Part shown: positions 36,575 to 48,169 of the stretch, in pieces
How positions within the stretch are numbered: position 1 is the stretch's first letter
Layout of the letters: every line of letters begins with the position of its first letter
Made by a program: the position numbers and the translations under genes
Assembly (NCBI RefSeq): GCF_006352475.1
Contig: NZ_VCMZ01000001.1
Location: 930,001-994,000, forward strand
Direction of reading: 5' to 3'
Length of the DNA stretch: 64,000 nucleotides
From: Acinetobacter pullicarnis
GTDB taxonomy: Bacteria; Pseudomonadota; Gammaproteobacteria; Pseudomonadales; Moraxellaceae
The notes under the pieces: model-generated
The model's input: the letters and a program-made list of their open reading frames with translations, nothing else
Database searches by the model: none
Told to the model about the DNA's origin: nothing

Positions 36575-36847
36575 TTAACGTTCTTCAGGTAAATTGATAT
36601 TCATCTCAAGCATTTCGATATTTGCTTCCGAACGCACTTGCATTTGAATATGCTCTTCATCTACACCACGAACATAACGATTGACCACTTGCATGATTTC
36701 TTTTTTCATTTGGTCGATTTTATCTTGGCTCAGGCGTTTGCCCAAACCTTGCTCAGAGGCCACAATAACTTTTAAACGATCTTTAGCAGTTTGGGCACTT
36801 GAGGGTTTATCGTCGCTACTAAAAAGTTTACTCCAAAAACCTGCCAT
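36575..36847 (-). CDS. minE: Cell division topological specificity factor MinE
   Basis: The 90-aa protein starts with the amphipathic MAGFWSKLF membrane-targeting helix. It continues with the anti-MinCD segment AKDRLKVIVASEQG and a C-terminal topological domain ending in MEMNINLPEE-type strands. It stimulates MinD ATPase and drives pole-to-pole oscillation. The start at 36847 was chosen, since the longer frame reaches into minD. It lies two bases after minD. Confidence 0.94.
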   Translation of the reverse strand: MAGFWSKLFSSDDKPSSAQTAKDRLKVIVASEQGLGKRLSQDKIDQMKKEIMQVVNRYVRGVDEEHIQMQVRSEANIEMLEMNINLPEER

Positions 36848-36849
36848 GT

Positions 36850-37662
36850 TTACGCTCCAAATAATCTTGCTAACCAACCTTTTGGTTTTACTGTAATGTG
36901 TCGATAAGGGCGTTCTTCACCTAGAAAACGAGCAACCAAATCATCATAAGCCTGACCTGCGTTTGCATCTGCATAAAGAATTACCGGTTTACCTTCATTT
37001 GAGCCTTGAAGGACACTCGGACATTCAGGAATTACGCCTAAAGTTGGTACGCGTAGAATATCTTTAGAAATATCATCAATTGTTAACATTTCTTGCTTGT
37101 CAGCGCGTTCAGGATTAAAACGTGTAATACATAAATGTTTACGAATACGCCCTTCATTTTGCTCAACTTTTTTTGTTTTACTGTCGAGCATACCGATAAT
37201 ACGATCCGAGTCACGTACTGAAGAAATTTCAGGATTAGTAACAATAATCGCTTCATCTGCATGGTACATGGCCAATACTGCACCACGTTCGATCCCAGCT
37301 GGAGAATCACAAATAATATAGTCAAACTCTTGTGATAGTTCATCCATTACACGTGCGACGCCTTCGTCAGTTAGCGCATCTTTATCACGGGTTTGCGAAG
37401 CAGGTAAGATATATAAGTTTTCAATATCTTTATCACGAATGAGGGCTTGCTGTAATCGAGCCTCATTATTTAGCACGTTAACAAAGTCATAAACAACGCG
37501 GCGTTCACAGCCCATGATTAAATCTAAATTACGTAAACCAACGTCAAAGTCAATCACAACAGTTTTATGTCCACGTAGGGCTAAACCTGTTGCAAAAGAT
37601 GCACTAGTCGTAGTTTTACCTACGCCACCTTTGCCTGATGTAACGACAACAATTTTGGCCAC
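36850..37662 (-). CDS. minD: Septum site-determining ATPase MinD
   Basis: The 270-aa deviant Walker ATPase has KGGVGKTTTSASFATGLA at the N terminus (signature Lys), the switch DFDVGLRNLDL and DSPAGIERGA. A C-terminal amphipathic membrane-targeting helix follows (KGWLARLFGA). The GTG at 37662 was chosen because AGGAG lies eight bases upstream and the length then equals E. coli MinD; the frame itself extends to an ATG at 37686. MinD recruits MinC and is displaced by MinE. Confidence 0.95.
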   Translation of the reverse strand: MAKIVVVTSGKGGVGKTTTSASFATGLALRGHKTVVIDFDVGLRNLDLIMGCERRVVYDFVNVLNNEARLQQALIRDKDIENLYILPASQTRDKDALTDEGVARVMDELSQEFDYIICDSPAGIERGAVLAMYHADEAIIVTNPEISSVRDSDRIIGMLDSKTKKVEQNEGRIRKHLCITRFNPERADKQEMLTIDDISKDILRVPTLGVIPECPSVLQGSNEGKPVILYADANAGQAYDDLVARFLGEERPYRHITVKPKGWLARLFGA

Positions 37663-37725
37663 CGAATCCACTCCTGTTATGGTCATTTCCCGCTGAACGG
37701 GTTCTTGTGGTGTTTGCTTTATACT

Positions 37726-38457
37726 TTAAAATTCAAGAGGCTCGAATTCAAGCTCTTGCTGATCATTTAAATAAATGTGTACTGATTTTTTGATCAAATG
37801 TTCAGGGATATCATCTGCGACACAATATGTACCTGCAATCGAAACCAATTCGGCTGCTAATGAGTGACAAAAAATTCTAGCACTGATGTTGCCGCCTGCG
37901 CCAGCAATAACTCTACCACGAACAGTACCATATACATGTATATTTCCGGAAGCGATCACTTCCGAACCACTGTTTATGCCTGCGTTGATAATAATATCAC
38001 CATGATCTTGAACCAGACATTGTCCCGTTCTTAAGATTTCATTGTGATAAGACGTGATATGCGTTGTGGACTGAGATGAAAGTGGCGTGGTTAATGCTGT
38101 CGCAGCTTGAGCGCTTTGATTCGCAGCCGGACCTGCTGTTTCAACGACTTGTTCTTTGGTTGCCTTAATTCGTTGTAATGGACGATCGGTTGCAATCACA
38201 GGGAACTGAATTGCGCGGGCTTGATCGCCTAAAAGGCCATCGATTACAGCCATCGGCTGTAGATCTAAACCGACCAGTAATTGAATTAACGCAATCAACT
38301 CTTGTTCAACAGTTGAATCAATAATAATCAGCGCACCTTGATATGCTGTTTCTTTGAGCATTTGGGTGAGCTGTTGACGGATGACATCATGATCATTTGT
38401 ATCGAAGGTTAATCGCGTAAAATTAACCATTCTACCCGTGATCCGTATATCAGCCAT
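37726..38457 (-). CDS. minC: Septum site-determining protein MinC
   Basis: The 243-aa FtsZ-assembly inhibitor has an N-terminal domain (about 1-105) and an Ala/Thr/Ser/Gln linker (about 110-135). The C-terminal right-handed beta-helix domain (about 140-235) carries the repeated [25 protein letters not shown] turns that bind MinD. First gene of the minCDE operon, with 63 bp before minD. Confidence 0.94.
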   Translation of the reverse strand: MADIRITGRMVNFTRLTFDTNDHDVIRQQLTQMLKETAYQGALIIIDSTVEQELIALIQLLVGLDLQPMAVIDGLLGDQARAIQFPVIATDRPLQRIKATKEQVVETAGPAANQSAQAATALTTPLSSQSTTHITSYHNEILRTGQCLVQDHGDIIINAGINSGSEVIASGNIHVYGTVRGRVIAGAGGNISARIFCHSLAAELVSIAGTYCVADDIPEHLIKKSVHIYLNDQQELEFEPLEF

Positions 38458-38578
38458 AGTTATTCCTTAAAGAGATCTCGATATCTGATCATATCGGGTT
38501 AAAAGATGAAATAGCGCAAATCCTAGAACAAAATGAGTGAATTCACTAGCAAAGATACAAATATTTTCAATGATTTGA

Positions 38579-39628
38579 TCATTCTTTGGCTTGCGATGCT
38601 TTTTCCAGTTCAAGTTGCCATTTTTTGATTTTAACCTGTTTCCGCAGCGATGCTAAGCTTTCATAAACTGCAGACTCAACTAATTGTTCAAGTGATTGGT
38701 TTTCGATGTTAATTTGGCTTATTTTTTGACTAATTAGAGTGTAGGTTGGGTTCGGTTGACTCGGATTGCCTTCAGTCAGTGGTTGGATCAGTCCAAGGCT
38801 GATATTTTCACCGAGTCGCTGTCCAATGCTTTGCAGTTGATTTTCAAGGATTGAACCGACAATGGGGAGGCGTCTTAAAATTTGGGTCAACTCAGGCGTG
38901 TCCTCAATGGCTTGATTAACCACTTGACCGACGTTAATCGCAATGGTTTGTTGTTGTACTCGAAGTTCATTGGCAAGTGTTTCTTGTAAAATTTCTGACA
39001 AGGCTTGAGCAAACAGTTGGCGATGGTGATCGACTAAATTGTGGATAATCTTTCTGTGGGTGGTGCTATGGTCCAGTTCATCTTTGATGTTATCCAGCAC
39101 AGTAATAACCACGCGATCAGAAAGCTCTTCCATGATGACGCCATAATAAAACATCAGCTTTTTACGCATATTTTCAGGAATGACGCTATAACCTAGCTCA
39201 TTTAAACGATACGCGATCACGCCTGCACGTAAGAGTCGCAAAAAGCGTAATTGTGGCGCAATTGCCAAGACTTCATACCAATGAATAAACGGGAAAAAGA
39301 ACCAACGTTGATGGTGTTTTTGCACAATCGCAATCAACCAACGTACGCTGAGCTCAATAATCAGAAAAGTAATAAACCAACTTTCAGTAATACCCACCCA
39401 AGGGCGTAGTTCTGTCTTATAGAATGTCAAATAATGGGTCAGCTGAGTCTGGTCAAAAAGCCAGTCAGCAAAGTTACTCATTAAAAAGGCATTCCCAGCT
39501 AGACACAGTAGATTTATGACAATAATGACCATCATAAAAATGTCGTAAATCAGAAATAACTTCCATGCAGCAGTATTGTACTGAGGTGCAGGTGTCGCTT
39601 GATTAACCTGTGGTGTCTGTTGTGACAT
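38579..39628 (-). CDS. Membrane protein with voltage-sensor-like domain and long cytosolic tail
   Basis: The 349-aa protein begins with four hydrophobic segments that resemble the S1-S4 helices of voltage-gated channels. The S2-like helix has ELSVRWLIAIV. The S3-like segment is FFPFIHWYEVLAIAPQ, and the S4-like helix RFLRLLRAGVIAYRL has spaced arginines. No pore helix or selectivity filter follows. Instead about 200 residues of predicted helical, soluble sequence complete the protein. No characterised family is recognised. The ATG at 39628 is better placed after AGGG than the ATG at 39634. It follows the acyltransferase gene with a 48-bp gap and may be co-transcribed. Confidence 0.7.
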   Translation of the reverse strand: MSQQTPQVNQATPAPQYNTAAWKLFLIYDIFMMVIIVINLLCLAGNAFLMSNFADWLFDQTQLTHYLTFYKTELRPWVGITESWFITFLIIELSVRWLIAIVQKHHQRWFFFPFIHWYEVLAIAPQLRFLRLLRAGVIAYRLNELGYSVIPENMRKKLMFYYGVIMEELSDRVVITVLDNIKDELDHSTTHRKIIHNLVDHHRQLFAQALSEILQETLANELRVQQQTIAINVGQVVNQAIEDTPELTQILRRLPIVGSILENQLQSIGQRLGENISLGLIQPLTEGNPSQPNPTYTLISQKISQINIENQSLEQLVESAVYESLASLRKQVKIKKWQLELEKASQAKE

Positions 39629-39676
39629 AGCCATCCCTAAGGTGAATAATATAAGTCTATTGCTGTGTTTATGCGG

Positions 39677-40594
39677 CTAGTTTTGATACTGCGCTTTCAT
39701 CTGACTGATGAGTTGATCTTTTTCTTGCCAAAGTTGATCAATCCAAGATTGGAACTTGTCACGATATTCAGGGTCATTTTCATAACTGCCTTGTTTGACC
39801 CAAATTGGAATTTCAATTTTACGCAAATTGATCGCAATACGATTGACCTCACCTAACCAAAAATCACCATAACCTGGCGCACCGTCAGGATAGACAATGG
39901 TCATATCCACAAAGGCATCGATATTGTCTCCAAGTATATTGAGGGCCAAAGCCAAACCACCGGCTTTAGGCTTGAGTAGGTTTTGGAAAGGGGATTGCTG
40001 TGCGGCATGTTTTTCAGCTGTAAAGCGTGTGCCTTCCAAATAATTTAATAAGGTAAATGGTTGACTGAGGAGTTGTTGGCAGGCGCGGCGAGCTTCTTCT
40101 AAGTCTCTATTTTTGAGTTCAGGATTTTTGGCGATACGAGCCTTACTGTGCCTTTTCATCATTGGAAAGCCTAAAATTTTAAAGGCTTGACCAACAAATG
40201 GAATGAACATCAATTCCCATTTTGTAAAAAAACGAGTCAAGGGCATGCGGGTTAAACCGAAATACTGATTTACCGTGGTATCTACCCAGCTTTGGTGGTT
40301 GCAGGTCATTAAGTAACGACCTTGCATACTCAGCTCAAGATCGGGATCAATTGAAATATCCCACTGTAATTCGGGCAAGACGTGGTCGATTAACCAATTG
40401 TTGACTGAGAGCCAACTGTTGGTAATATTGATGTTGGTTTCGTCAACTTTTGCAGAAGCTTTAAATAGTTTGGTAAAACCGAGCGCTAAAACCGGTGGTC
40501 CATGTAAGAATGTGCTGCCAGTAATAATTGAACTTACAGTCAAACCTTTGGAAATTTTTTTGAGTAGAGGTTGTTTCTGCTTTTGTGATGACAT
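39677..40594 (-). CDS. Lysophospholipid acyltransferase-like protein (PlsC/YihG type)
   Basis: The 305-aa protein belongs to the glycerophospholipid acyltransferase family. The HX4D catalytic motif is in CNHQSWVDT, and the second substrate motif EGTR is in YLEGTRFT. A KPKAGGLALAL segment (motif IV-like) completes the set. Length and spacing match the E. coli YihG/LCLAT-like subgroup, which acylates lysophosphatidic acid, rather than PlsC proper. One N-terminal hydrophobic segment anchors it to the inner membrane. An AGGGA ribosome binding site precedes the ATG. Confidence 0.85.
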   Translation of the reverse strand: MSSQKQKQPLLKKISKGLTVSSIITGSTFLHGPPVLALGFTKLFKASAKVDETNINITNSWLSVNNWLIDHVLPELQWDISIDPDLELSMQGRYLMTCNHQSWVDTTVNQYFGLTRMPLTRFFTKWELMFIPFVGQAFKILGFPMMKRHSKARIAKNPELKNRDLEEARRACQQLLSQPFTLLNYLEGTRFTAEKHAAQQSPFQNLLKPKAGGLALALNILGDNIDAFVDMTIVYPDGAPGYGDFWLGEVNRIAINLRKIEIPIWVKQGSYENDPEYRDKFQSWIDQLWQEKDQLISQMKAQYQN

Positions 40595-40848
40595 AGAACA
40601 GTCCCTAATATCAATGTATTAACTTAATCATGAATGCTGTAATCTTAATCGGTGTTGCAGCAATAAGAAATGTTTAATCAACAACTGTGAATGAAATGTG
40701 ACGCTACAATCTACAATTAGCTGAATTACTTATTACAAATTGTAACTGAAACGAGTATCCTTAACAAAAAGTCAATAGTGGTTGTTTGATTTATTTACCA
40801 TTATTGCAACACATAACCAACACAACACTATATTTATGGAGGCATGTC

Positions 40849-41502
40849 ATGCGTGCACTAGTTATATCTACTATGATGATCGGGGCGGTCGCACTATCTG
40901 GATGTCAATCTACTGGTACAGGCGGTGGTTTAAGCGATTATGATAAAACTGCAATCGGTGCTGGCTTAGGTGCTTTGGCGGGTTATGGTCTATCACGTTC
41001 AAATGCAAACTCTTCAGCTCAAAATAACCGTGCCGCTGCAATTGGTGCAGTTCTTGGTGGTGGTGCAGGTTTATATCTTGATAATAAAGAGAAAAAATTA
41101 CGTCAACAAATGGAAGGCAGTGGTGTAGAAGTTAACCGTAATCCAGATGGTTCGGTTGGTTTGATCATGCCAGGCAGCATCACTTTTGATACCAATAAGT
41201 CAAACATCAAATCTAATTTTTACGGAACTTTAAATAAAGTTTCTAAAACATTGGCTGAAGATAACAAAAGCGTAATCTTAGTAACTGGTTATACCGATAA
41301 CACGGGTAATGATTCAATCAACATCCCATTGTCTCAAGCACGTGCTCAATCTGTTGCGAATTATTTAGCTGGCCAAGGCATTCCATCAAATCGTATTAAC
41401 GCTCAGGGCTATGGCGCAGAAAATCCAATTGCAAGTAATGCAACTGCTGCAGGTCGTGAACAAAATCGCCGTGTAGAAATCAGCATTTACGAAAAAAAGT
41501 AA
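40849..41502 (+). CDS. OmpA-family outer-membrane lipoprotein (YiaD-like)
   Basis: The 217-aa protein has a lipoprotein signal with lipobox LSGC (Cys near residue 19). A Gly/Ala-rich region follows, with two glycine-zipper stretches (IGAGLGALAGYG and IGAVLGGGAGLY). The C-terminal OmpA domain binds peptidoglycan, with TGYTDNTGNDSIN and LSQARAQSVANYL followed by NRRVEI. It tethers the outer membrane to the cell wall. GGAGG lies upstream of the ATG at 40849, so the longer frame from 40786 was not used. A strong terminator follows. Confidence 0.88.
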   Translation: MRALVISTMMIGAVALSGCQSTGTGGGLSDYDKTAIGAGLGALAGYGLSRSNANSSAQNNRAAAIGAVLGGGAGLYLDNKEKKLRQQMEGSGVEVNRNPDGSVGLIMPGSITFDTNKSNIKSNFYGTLNKVSKTLAEDNKSVILVTGYTDNTGNDSINIPLSQARAQSVANYLAGQGIPSNRINAQGYGAENPIASNATAAGREQNRRVEISIYEKK

Positions 41503-41524
41503 GCTAATCTCCATATCGCTGTTT

Positions 41525-41559
41525 AAAAAAAAATCTCACTTTCGGGTGAGATTTTTTTT
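41525..41559 (+). terminator. Rho-independent terminator
   Basis: AAAAAATCTCAC-TTTCG-GGTGAGATTTTTTTT is a perfect stem with U-tract. Confidence 0.92.
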
Positions 41560-41688
41560 GCCTAAAAAGGTCTGAGTATTCTGGCTGCAAAGAAATCAGA
41601 TGAGTAGAAACGTTTTGAATAAACAATTTTTGGGTATATTGCATGGCTTGGGCTAAGATATCTTCAATTTAATTTAATAATTTATATT

Positions 41689-42423
41689 ATGACGATGTTA
41701 GGCCCATCAGAATTTATATTTCCAGATCCAGTGATTGCAGACCCTGATCAACAGGGACTGATTTGCATCGGTGCTGATCTACGTCCAGAAACATTGCTAG
41801 AAGCATACTGCCACGGTTTATTTCCTTGGTTTTCTGAAGGTGAGCCCATTTGTTGGTGGAGCCCAGAGCCACGCTGCATTATCCGGCCACAAGATTATCA
41901 TCCCAGCAAATCATTACTGCGAACGATGAAGAAAAAGTCATATCGGATTACGATTAACCATGCCTTTGAACAGGTGATTCAACGTTGTGCCTTGCCTCGC
42001 AGTTATGCCGATGAAACTTGGATTTCAGAAGAGATTATTCAAGGTTATACCGCATTATTTAGAGCAGGTTATGCCTATAGTATTGAGGTGTGGAATCAGG
42101 ATGAGCAATTGGTCGGTGGCTTATATGGGGTAACCATCGGGCGGGGCTGTTTTGGGGAATCGATGTTTAGTACCGAAACGGATGTATCAAAAATGGCTTT
42201 TTATACATTAATGTTGATTGGACAAGCATGTGAATTGGAATGGATTGATTGCCAATTGGTGAATGATCATCTGTTAAGCCTTGGTGCTTGTACAGTTTCT
42301 AGGCAAGACTATCTTAAATCGTTACAAGATGTTGTAAATCAGCCTGCAGTCGATTGGAAAAGCTATCAAGAAGGTGTATTTTCGAGTGAACGCATTGCAA
42401 TGCATGCCAAATTAACCGAATGA
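41689..42423 (+). CDS. aat: Leucyl/phenylalanyl-tRNA--protein transferase
   Basis: The 244-aa enzyme adds Leu or Phe from aminoacyl-tRNA to proteins with N-terminal Lys/Arg, marking them for ClpAP by the N-degron pathway. Family segments seen: [36 protein letters not shown], and [19 protein letters not shown]. It is followed 19 bp later by bpt; the two N-degron transferases form an operon. Confidence 0.94.
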   Translation: MTMLGPSEFIFPDPVIADPDQQGLICIGADLRPETLLEAYCHGLFPWFSEGEPICWWSPEPRCIIRPQDYHPSKSLLRTMKKKSYRITINHAFEQVIQRCALPRSYADETWISEEIIQGYTALFRAGYAYSIEVWNQDEQLVGGLYGVTIGRGCFGESMFSTETDVSKMAFYTLMLIGQACELEWIDCQLVNDHLLSLGACTVSRQDYLKSLQDVVNQPAVDWKSYQEGVFSSERIAMHAKLTE

Positions 42424-42442
42424 TAATCGGAGGCGAATAATT

Positions 42443-43264
42443 ATGAACTCATACGAACCGAAGTCCCGATTAGATGATTTGCAGTATTATATTACGCCAC
42501 CACATGATTGTAGTTATTTAAATAATAAATCAGCACGCATGGTGTTTTTAGATCCTGTACATCGTATTGATGTAGTGACACTTTCCGCGTTATCCCGTTT
42601 GGGTTTTCGACGCAGTGGCGATTTTGTTTATCGCCCAGAATGCCATTTATGCCGACAATGCCTGTCTTGTCGTGTCCCAGTGCTTGATTTTAAAATGAAC
42701 AGCAGCCAAAAAAAGGCATGGAAGCGCAATCAAGATCTAAGCATGCGTGTCATCCCAACCATCAAAGCAACCCAAGTGCATTATGACTTGTATGAACGCT
42801 ATATTAATGAGCGGCATGCCAATGGTGATATGTTTCCACCGAGTCAGGATCAATTTGAAAAATTTTTAATTCATAGTTGTAGTGAAAGTTTTTTCCTAGA
42901 GCTATGGAAAGATGATCAACTACTTTGTGTCTCTACATGTGATCAATTAGATGACGGTCTGTCTGCGGTATATACCTTCTTTGATCCGGATCAAAATCAT
43001 CGTTCATTGGGGGTGTTTGCCATTTTAAAGCAGATTGAACTGGCTAAGGAACGTGAACAAGACTTTGTGTATTTGGGATATTGGGTGCCACATTCCAATA
43101 AAATGAATTATAAAACCCAATACAGTCCAATTGAACTTTTACTTGATGGGCAGTGGCGCCGTTTAAATCGCGTGCTGAGTCCAGCGGAAATTCAACAGTT
43201 AGGCGGTATGTTAATGACCACTTTACCTGCTGAATGGAATGACATTATTGTTAAAAAGCCTTGA
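42443..43264 (+). CDS. bpt: Aspartate/glutamate leucyltransferase / arginyltransferase-like (Bpt)
   Basis: The 273-aa protein of the ATE1-like family transfers Leu from tRNA to N-terminal Asp or Glu in bacteria. The Cys-rich ECHLCRQCLSCRVPV and FRRSGDFVYRP segments are conserved, and the GNAT-like C-terminal half has VYLGYWVPHSNKMNYK. A GGAGG ribosome binding site precedes the ATG. It completes the aat-bpt pair. Confidence 0.92.
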   Translation: MNSYEPKSRLDDLQYYITPPHDCSYLNNKSARMVFLDPVHRIDVVTLSALSRLGFRRSGDFVYRPECHLCRQCLSCRVPVLDFKMNSSQKKAWKRNQDLSMRVIPTIKATQVHYDLYERYINERHANGDMFPPSQDQFEKFLIHSCSESFFLELWKDDQLLCVSTCDQLDDGLSAVYTFFDPDQNHRSLGVFAILKQIELAKEREQDFVYLGYWVPHSNKMNYKTQYSPIELLLDGQWRRLNRVLSPAEIQQLGGMLMTTLPAEWNDIIVKKP

Positions 43265-43320
43265 TCTGAGAAAAATATTTGTCAGTTTGTCTGTTGCTTG
43301 CAATTAAGGTTTTTGGGGGA

Positions 43321-43782
43321 TTAAGACTTAAATAATGCAGCGAAATCATCGTGGCAAGTTTTGACCATAATCACTGCATGTTCTCGACCACCATCTTCGC
43401 AGGGATAGTAATTCTTTCTCAAATCAATTTGATGGAAACCAGATTTTTCGTATAGGGCAATCGCAGGGTGGTTGCTTTCACGGACTTCGAGGAAGATTTG
43501 TACAGGCTCATTTTTTAATTGTTGGATCGCATGCGCTAAAAGTTTGAAGCCTAAGCCTTGTCCTTGATATTGCGGATCAATGGCCATCAGCAACAAGTTC
43601 GCTTCGTCGACTACAGGCTGTAAAATACAAAAACCGACCACTTTCTGTTCGTGTTCAATCACGCTACATTGATAGCTCGCCAAAGATTCAGCAAATTGTT
43701 GTCGCTTCCAAGGATGGGTTTGAACTTGATTTTCAATCGCATGCACTTGGTTTAAATCCGCTTTTTGCATCAAACGAATCAT
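43321..43782 (-). CDS. rimI: Ribosomal protein bS18-alanine N-acetyltransferase
   Basis: The 153-aa GNAT enzyme acetylates the N terminus of S18. Seen: ANLLLMAIDPQYQGQGLGFKLL (acetyl-CoA loop QGQGLG) and HPAIALYEKSGF, with NYYPCEDGGREHAVIM matching the RimI end. It converges on bpt. Confidence 0.88.
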   Translation of the reverse strand: MIRLMQKADLNQVHAIENQVQTHPWKRQQFAESLASYQCSVIEHEQKVVGFCILQPVVDEANLLLMAIDPQYQGQGLGFKLLAHAIQQLKNEPVQIFLEVRESNHPAIALYEKSGFHQIDLRKNYYPCEDGGREHAVIMVKTCHDDFAALFKS

Positions 43783-43871
43783 GATGGCCTATTCATCTTA
43801 AAAAACTGTGATTGCCATTATAGGAACTTTGCCGCAAAACACGAAGGAAAAAAGGCGTGAACAGCAACTTT

Positions 43872-44498
43872 CTATTCAGTCATTCGATTCAGATAAATCC
43901 CTTCAATGGTATCGACTAAGGTACGCGTAGTCTGATCGATTTCAAAGTTCACAAAATCGCCCAGCTGCAGCGATTTTAAATTGGTGAGTCTCAGGGTTTC
44001 TGGAATGAGGTCAATTGCGACCAGATGTTGTTGTTTATCCACATGATTAACAGTCAAGCTACAGCCATGTACACCGATAAAGCCTTTATGGAAAAAGTAC
44101 TTAATTTTTTCAGCGGGTATTTTAAGGTCTAAATGCAGGGTTTCACCACGTTGGATATGTCCCACAATTTCAGCGACACCTTCAATATGTCCATAAAGAC
44201 TATGTCCACCATTTTCCATACCCATTTTAAAAGAGCGCTCGATATTCACAGCTGTGCCAGCTTGTAGCTTATCTAAGGTGGTTAGGCTGAGAGTTTGGTC
44301 CGCAATATCAAAACCAATTAGCTTTTTATCATGCACAATTTGACTGACGGTGAGGCAAGTACCATCAATGGCAACACTTGCACCGAGGAATACATCATTA
44401 AAAAAGTTTTGCGTATCGTGAATCAGAATAGAGATGTAGCCCTGATGTTGTGTGCGACTGGCGACTTTTTCAGTGCCTAAAACTATTCCTGTATACAT
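43872..44498 (-). CDS. ribE: Riboflavin synthase, alpha subunit
   Basis: The 208-aa protein has two tandem lumazine-binding barrels and dismutates 6,7-dimethyl-8-ribityllumazine to riboflavin. It starts MYTGIV, with IDGTCLTV in barrel 1 and VHGCSLTVNHV in barrel 2. It lies alone, with no other rib genes nearby. The 44499-44786 region upstream shows no FMN-riboswitch-like fold that I can recognise. Confidence 0.93.
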   Translation of the reverse strand: MYTGIVLGTEKVASRTQHQGYISILIHDTQNFFNDVFLGASVAIDGTCLTVSQIVHDKKLIGFDIADQTLSLTTLDKLQAGTAVNIERSFKMGMENGGHSLYGHIEGVAEIVGHIQRGETLHLDLKIPAEKIKYFFHKGFIGVHGCSLTVNHVDKQQHLVAIDLIPETLRLTNLKSLQLGDFVNFEIDQTTRTLVDTIEGIYLNRMTE

Positions 44499-44786
44499 AT
44501 CTATTCTTCATTTGATCAGCTCGACAAAAGTATAGCTGAAATCCTCATCGGATCAACTTGATCAAATTTGTGAAGCAACAGCCGTGTGATCCTGTCGGTT
44601 TAACGTTTTTGAATTTTAATGTTAAGCGCTTAAATAATGGAATCAACGAAATCGCATTTTTGTCCAGTTGTAACAAATTAAATCGCAATAAATGTTTAAA
44701 AGTTATATAGTTTAGAACGTATTGACGAATCAATTACGTCCTTATTAAATTTAAAACGCAACTTGACGGTTGCGCCTAATCTGTCC

Positions 44787-44812
44787 CCTCAAGGACGGCC
44801 TACCTTGAGGAG
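44787..44812 (+). promoter_or_regulatory. Hairpin overlapping the algC ribosome binding site
   Basis: CCTCAAGG (44787-44794) pairs with CCTTGAGG (44803-44810) across an 8-nt loop. The 3' arm contains most of the only good Shine-Dalgarno sequence, GAGGAG (44807-44812), so the fold would hide it. Confidence 0.5.
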
Positions 44813-44821
44813 AAACATAAA

Positions 44822-47168
<2,347 letters not shown>

Positions 47169-47201
47169 TCAATAGCTAAATAAAAAAATTAAACAGAAAA
47201 A

Positions 47202-47228
47202 TGAGTCACTACGGTGGCTTATTTTAAT
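47202..47228 (+). terminator. Probable terminator of algC-argB
   Basis: AGTCAC-TACG-GTGGCT is followed by TATTTTAATCTTT. The stem is short with one G-T pair, so moderate support. Confidence 0.5.
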
Positions 47229-47298
47229 CTTTATCTTTTAGTCATGATCTTGTCATGAGGATTGCATAGCTTTATTAAAAGTAAATGGAGTCCTCGCT

Positions 47299-48069
47299 AT
47301 GTTTGCAAAACTAAATCAATACCGACAAAACTTAAGCTTTCCTTTAGTCCGCCCTAAAAAAAACCAATCTCAATATCGATTTGAATGGGTTGAAGATCTA
47401 AAACAATTAAAACAAGTTCAACAATTTCGCGCAGAACAATTTTCTAAGCAGTTTGGCATTCAATTTGAAAATGGCTTAGATCAAGACTTATATGATTTAG
47501 ATTGTGAACATGCGGTATTACGCGATAAATGGAGCAATGAAATTGTTGCTTATACCCGACTCAGACTGTTTCAGGGCCATCAGCTCAACCAGAGCTATAG
47601 TGCGCAAGAATTTGATTTATCCGCATTTTCGCAGTTGTCGAATATTGTTGAAATCGGCCGAACTTGTGTGCATCCACGTTATCGTAATGGACGGGCACTG
47701 TCGATTTTATGGTTGAATTTACTGCCTACGGTTTTATGGAAAATGAAAGCCAAGCATTTGATTGGTTGTGTGAGTATTCATTTAAAAGATAATCTTGCAC
47801 GTGTATATCATACTCATCAACAGATTCAGCAATTACCTGAAAACAGGCAAGTTCAGGTAGTGGCACATGAGGTCTATGAGCCCAAGCCACCAGCTTGTAG
47901 TTTTCCGCAAGATGAACGAATTCCCAAATTGTTTCAGGTTTATTTAGAGATGCAGGCAAAACTTTCGACTCAGGCATTTCATGACAAACATTTTAATTGC
48001 TTGGATTATTTGGTTGTTATGCAAGTCTCGGATGTAATGAAAAAAATTGTGCTGAAAAAAATGATGTAG
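47299..48069 (+). CDS. OlsB-like acyltransferase (hemolysin/ornithine lipid type)
   Basis: The 256-aa GNAT-type protein resembles OlsB, the L-ornithine N-acyltransferase that attaches a 3-hydroxy-acyl chain in ornithine lipid synthesis. Supporting features are FRAEQFSKQFGI, then DQDLYDLDCEHAVLRD (the DxDxxD...H motif), followed by IVEIGRTCVHPRYRNGRAL (acyl carrier loop). A lyso-ornithine lipid acyltransferase (OlsA) is not adjacent. The substrate is inferred from family similarity. Confidence 0.72.
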   Translation: MFAKLNQYRQNLSFPLVRPKKNQSQYRFEWVEDLKQLKQVQQFRAEQFSKQFGIQFENGLDQDLYDLDCEHAVLRDKWSNEIVAYTRLRLFQGHQLNQSYSAQEFDLSAFSQLSNIVEIGRTCVHPRYRNGRALSILWLNLLPTVLWKMKAKHLIGCVSIHLKDNLARVYHTHQQIQQLPENRQVQVVAHEVYEPKPPACSFPQDERIPKLFQVYLEMQAKLSTQAFHDKHFNCLDYLVVMQVSDVMKKIVLKKMM

Positions 48070-48169
48070 TGTGGCCTAGGGTTTTTTAAAAAAGTTTGCA
48101 AATAAAGAGATTTGCAAGCGCTCGGGGACTGATGCACAATACCAAAAGCTGTTTTTTATATGAATTATT

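Noticed and set aside
44499..44786. Possible FMN riboswitch upstream of riboflavin synthase
   Set aside because: The conserved riboswitch core sequence is not visible on the relevant strand.
47243..47257. CATGA-TCTTG-TCATG dyad upstream of the OlsB-like gene
   Set aside because: Five-base arms are too short to support a specific regulatory claim.
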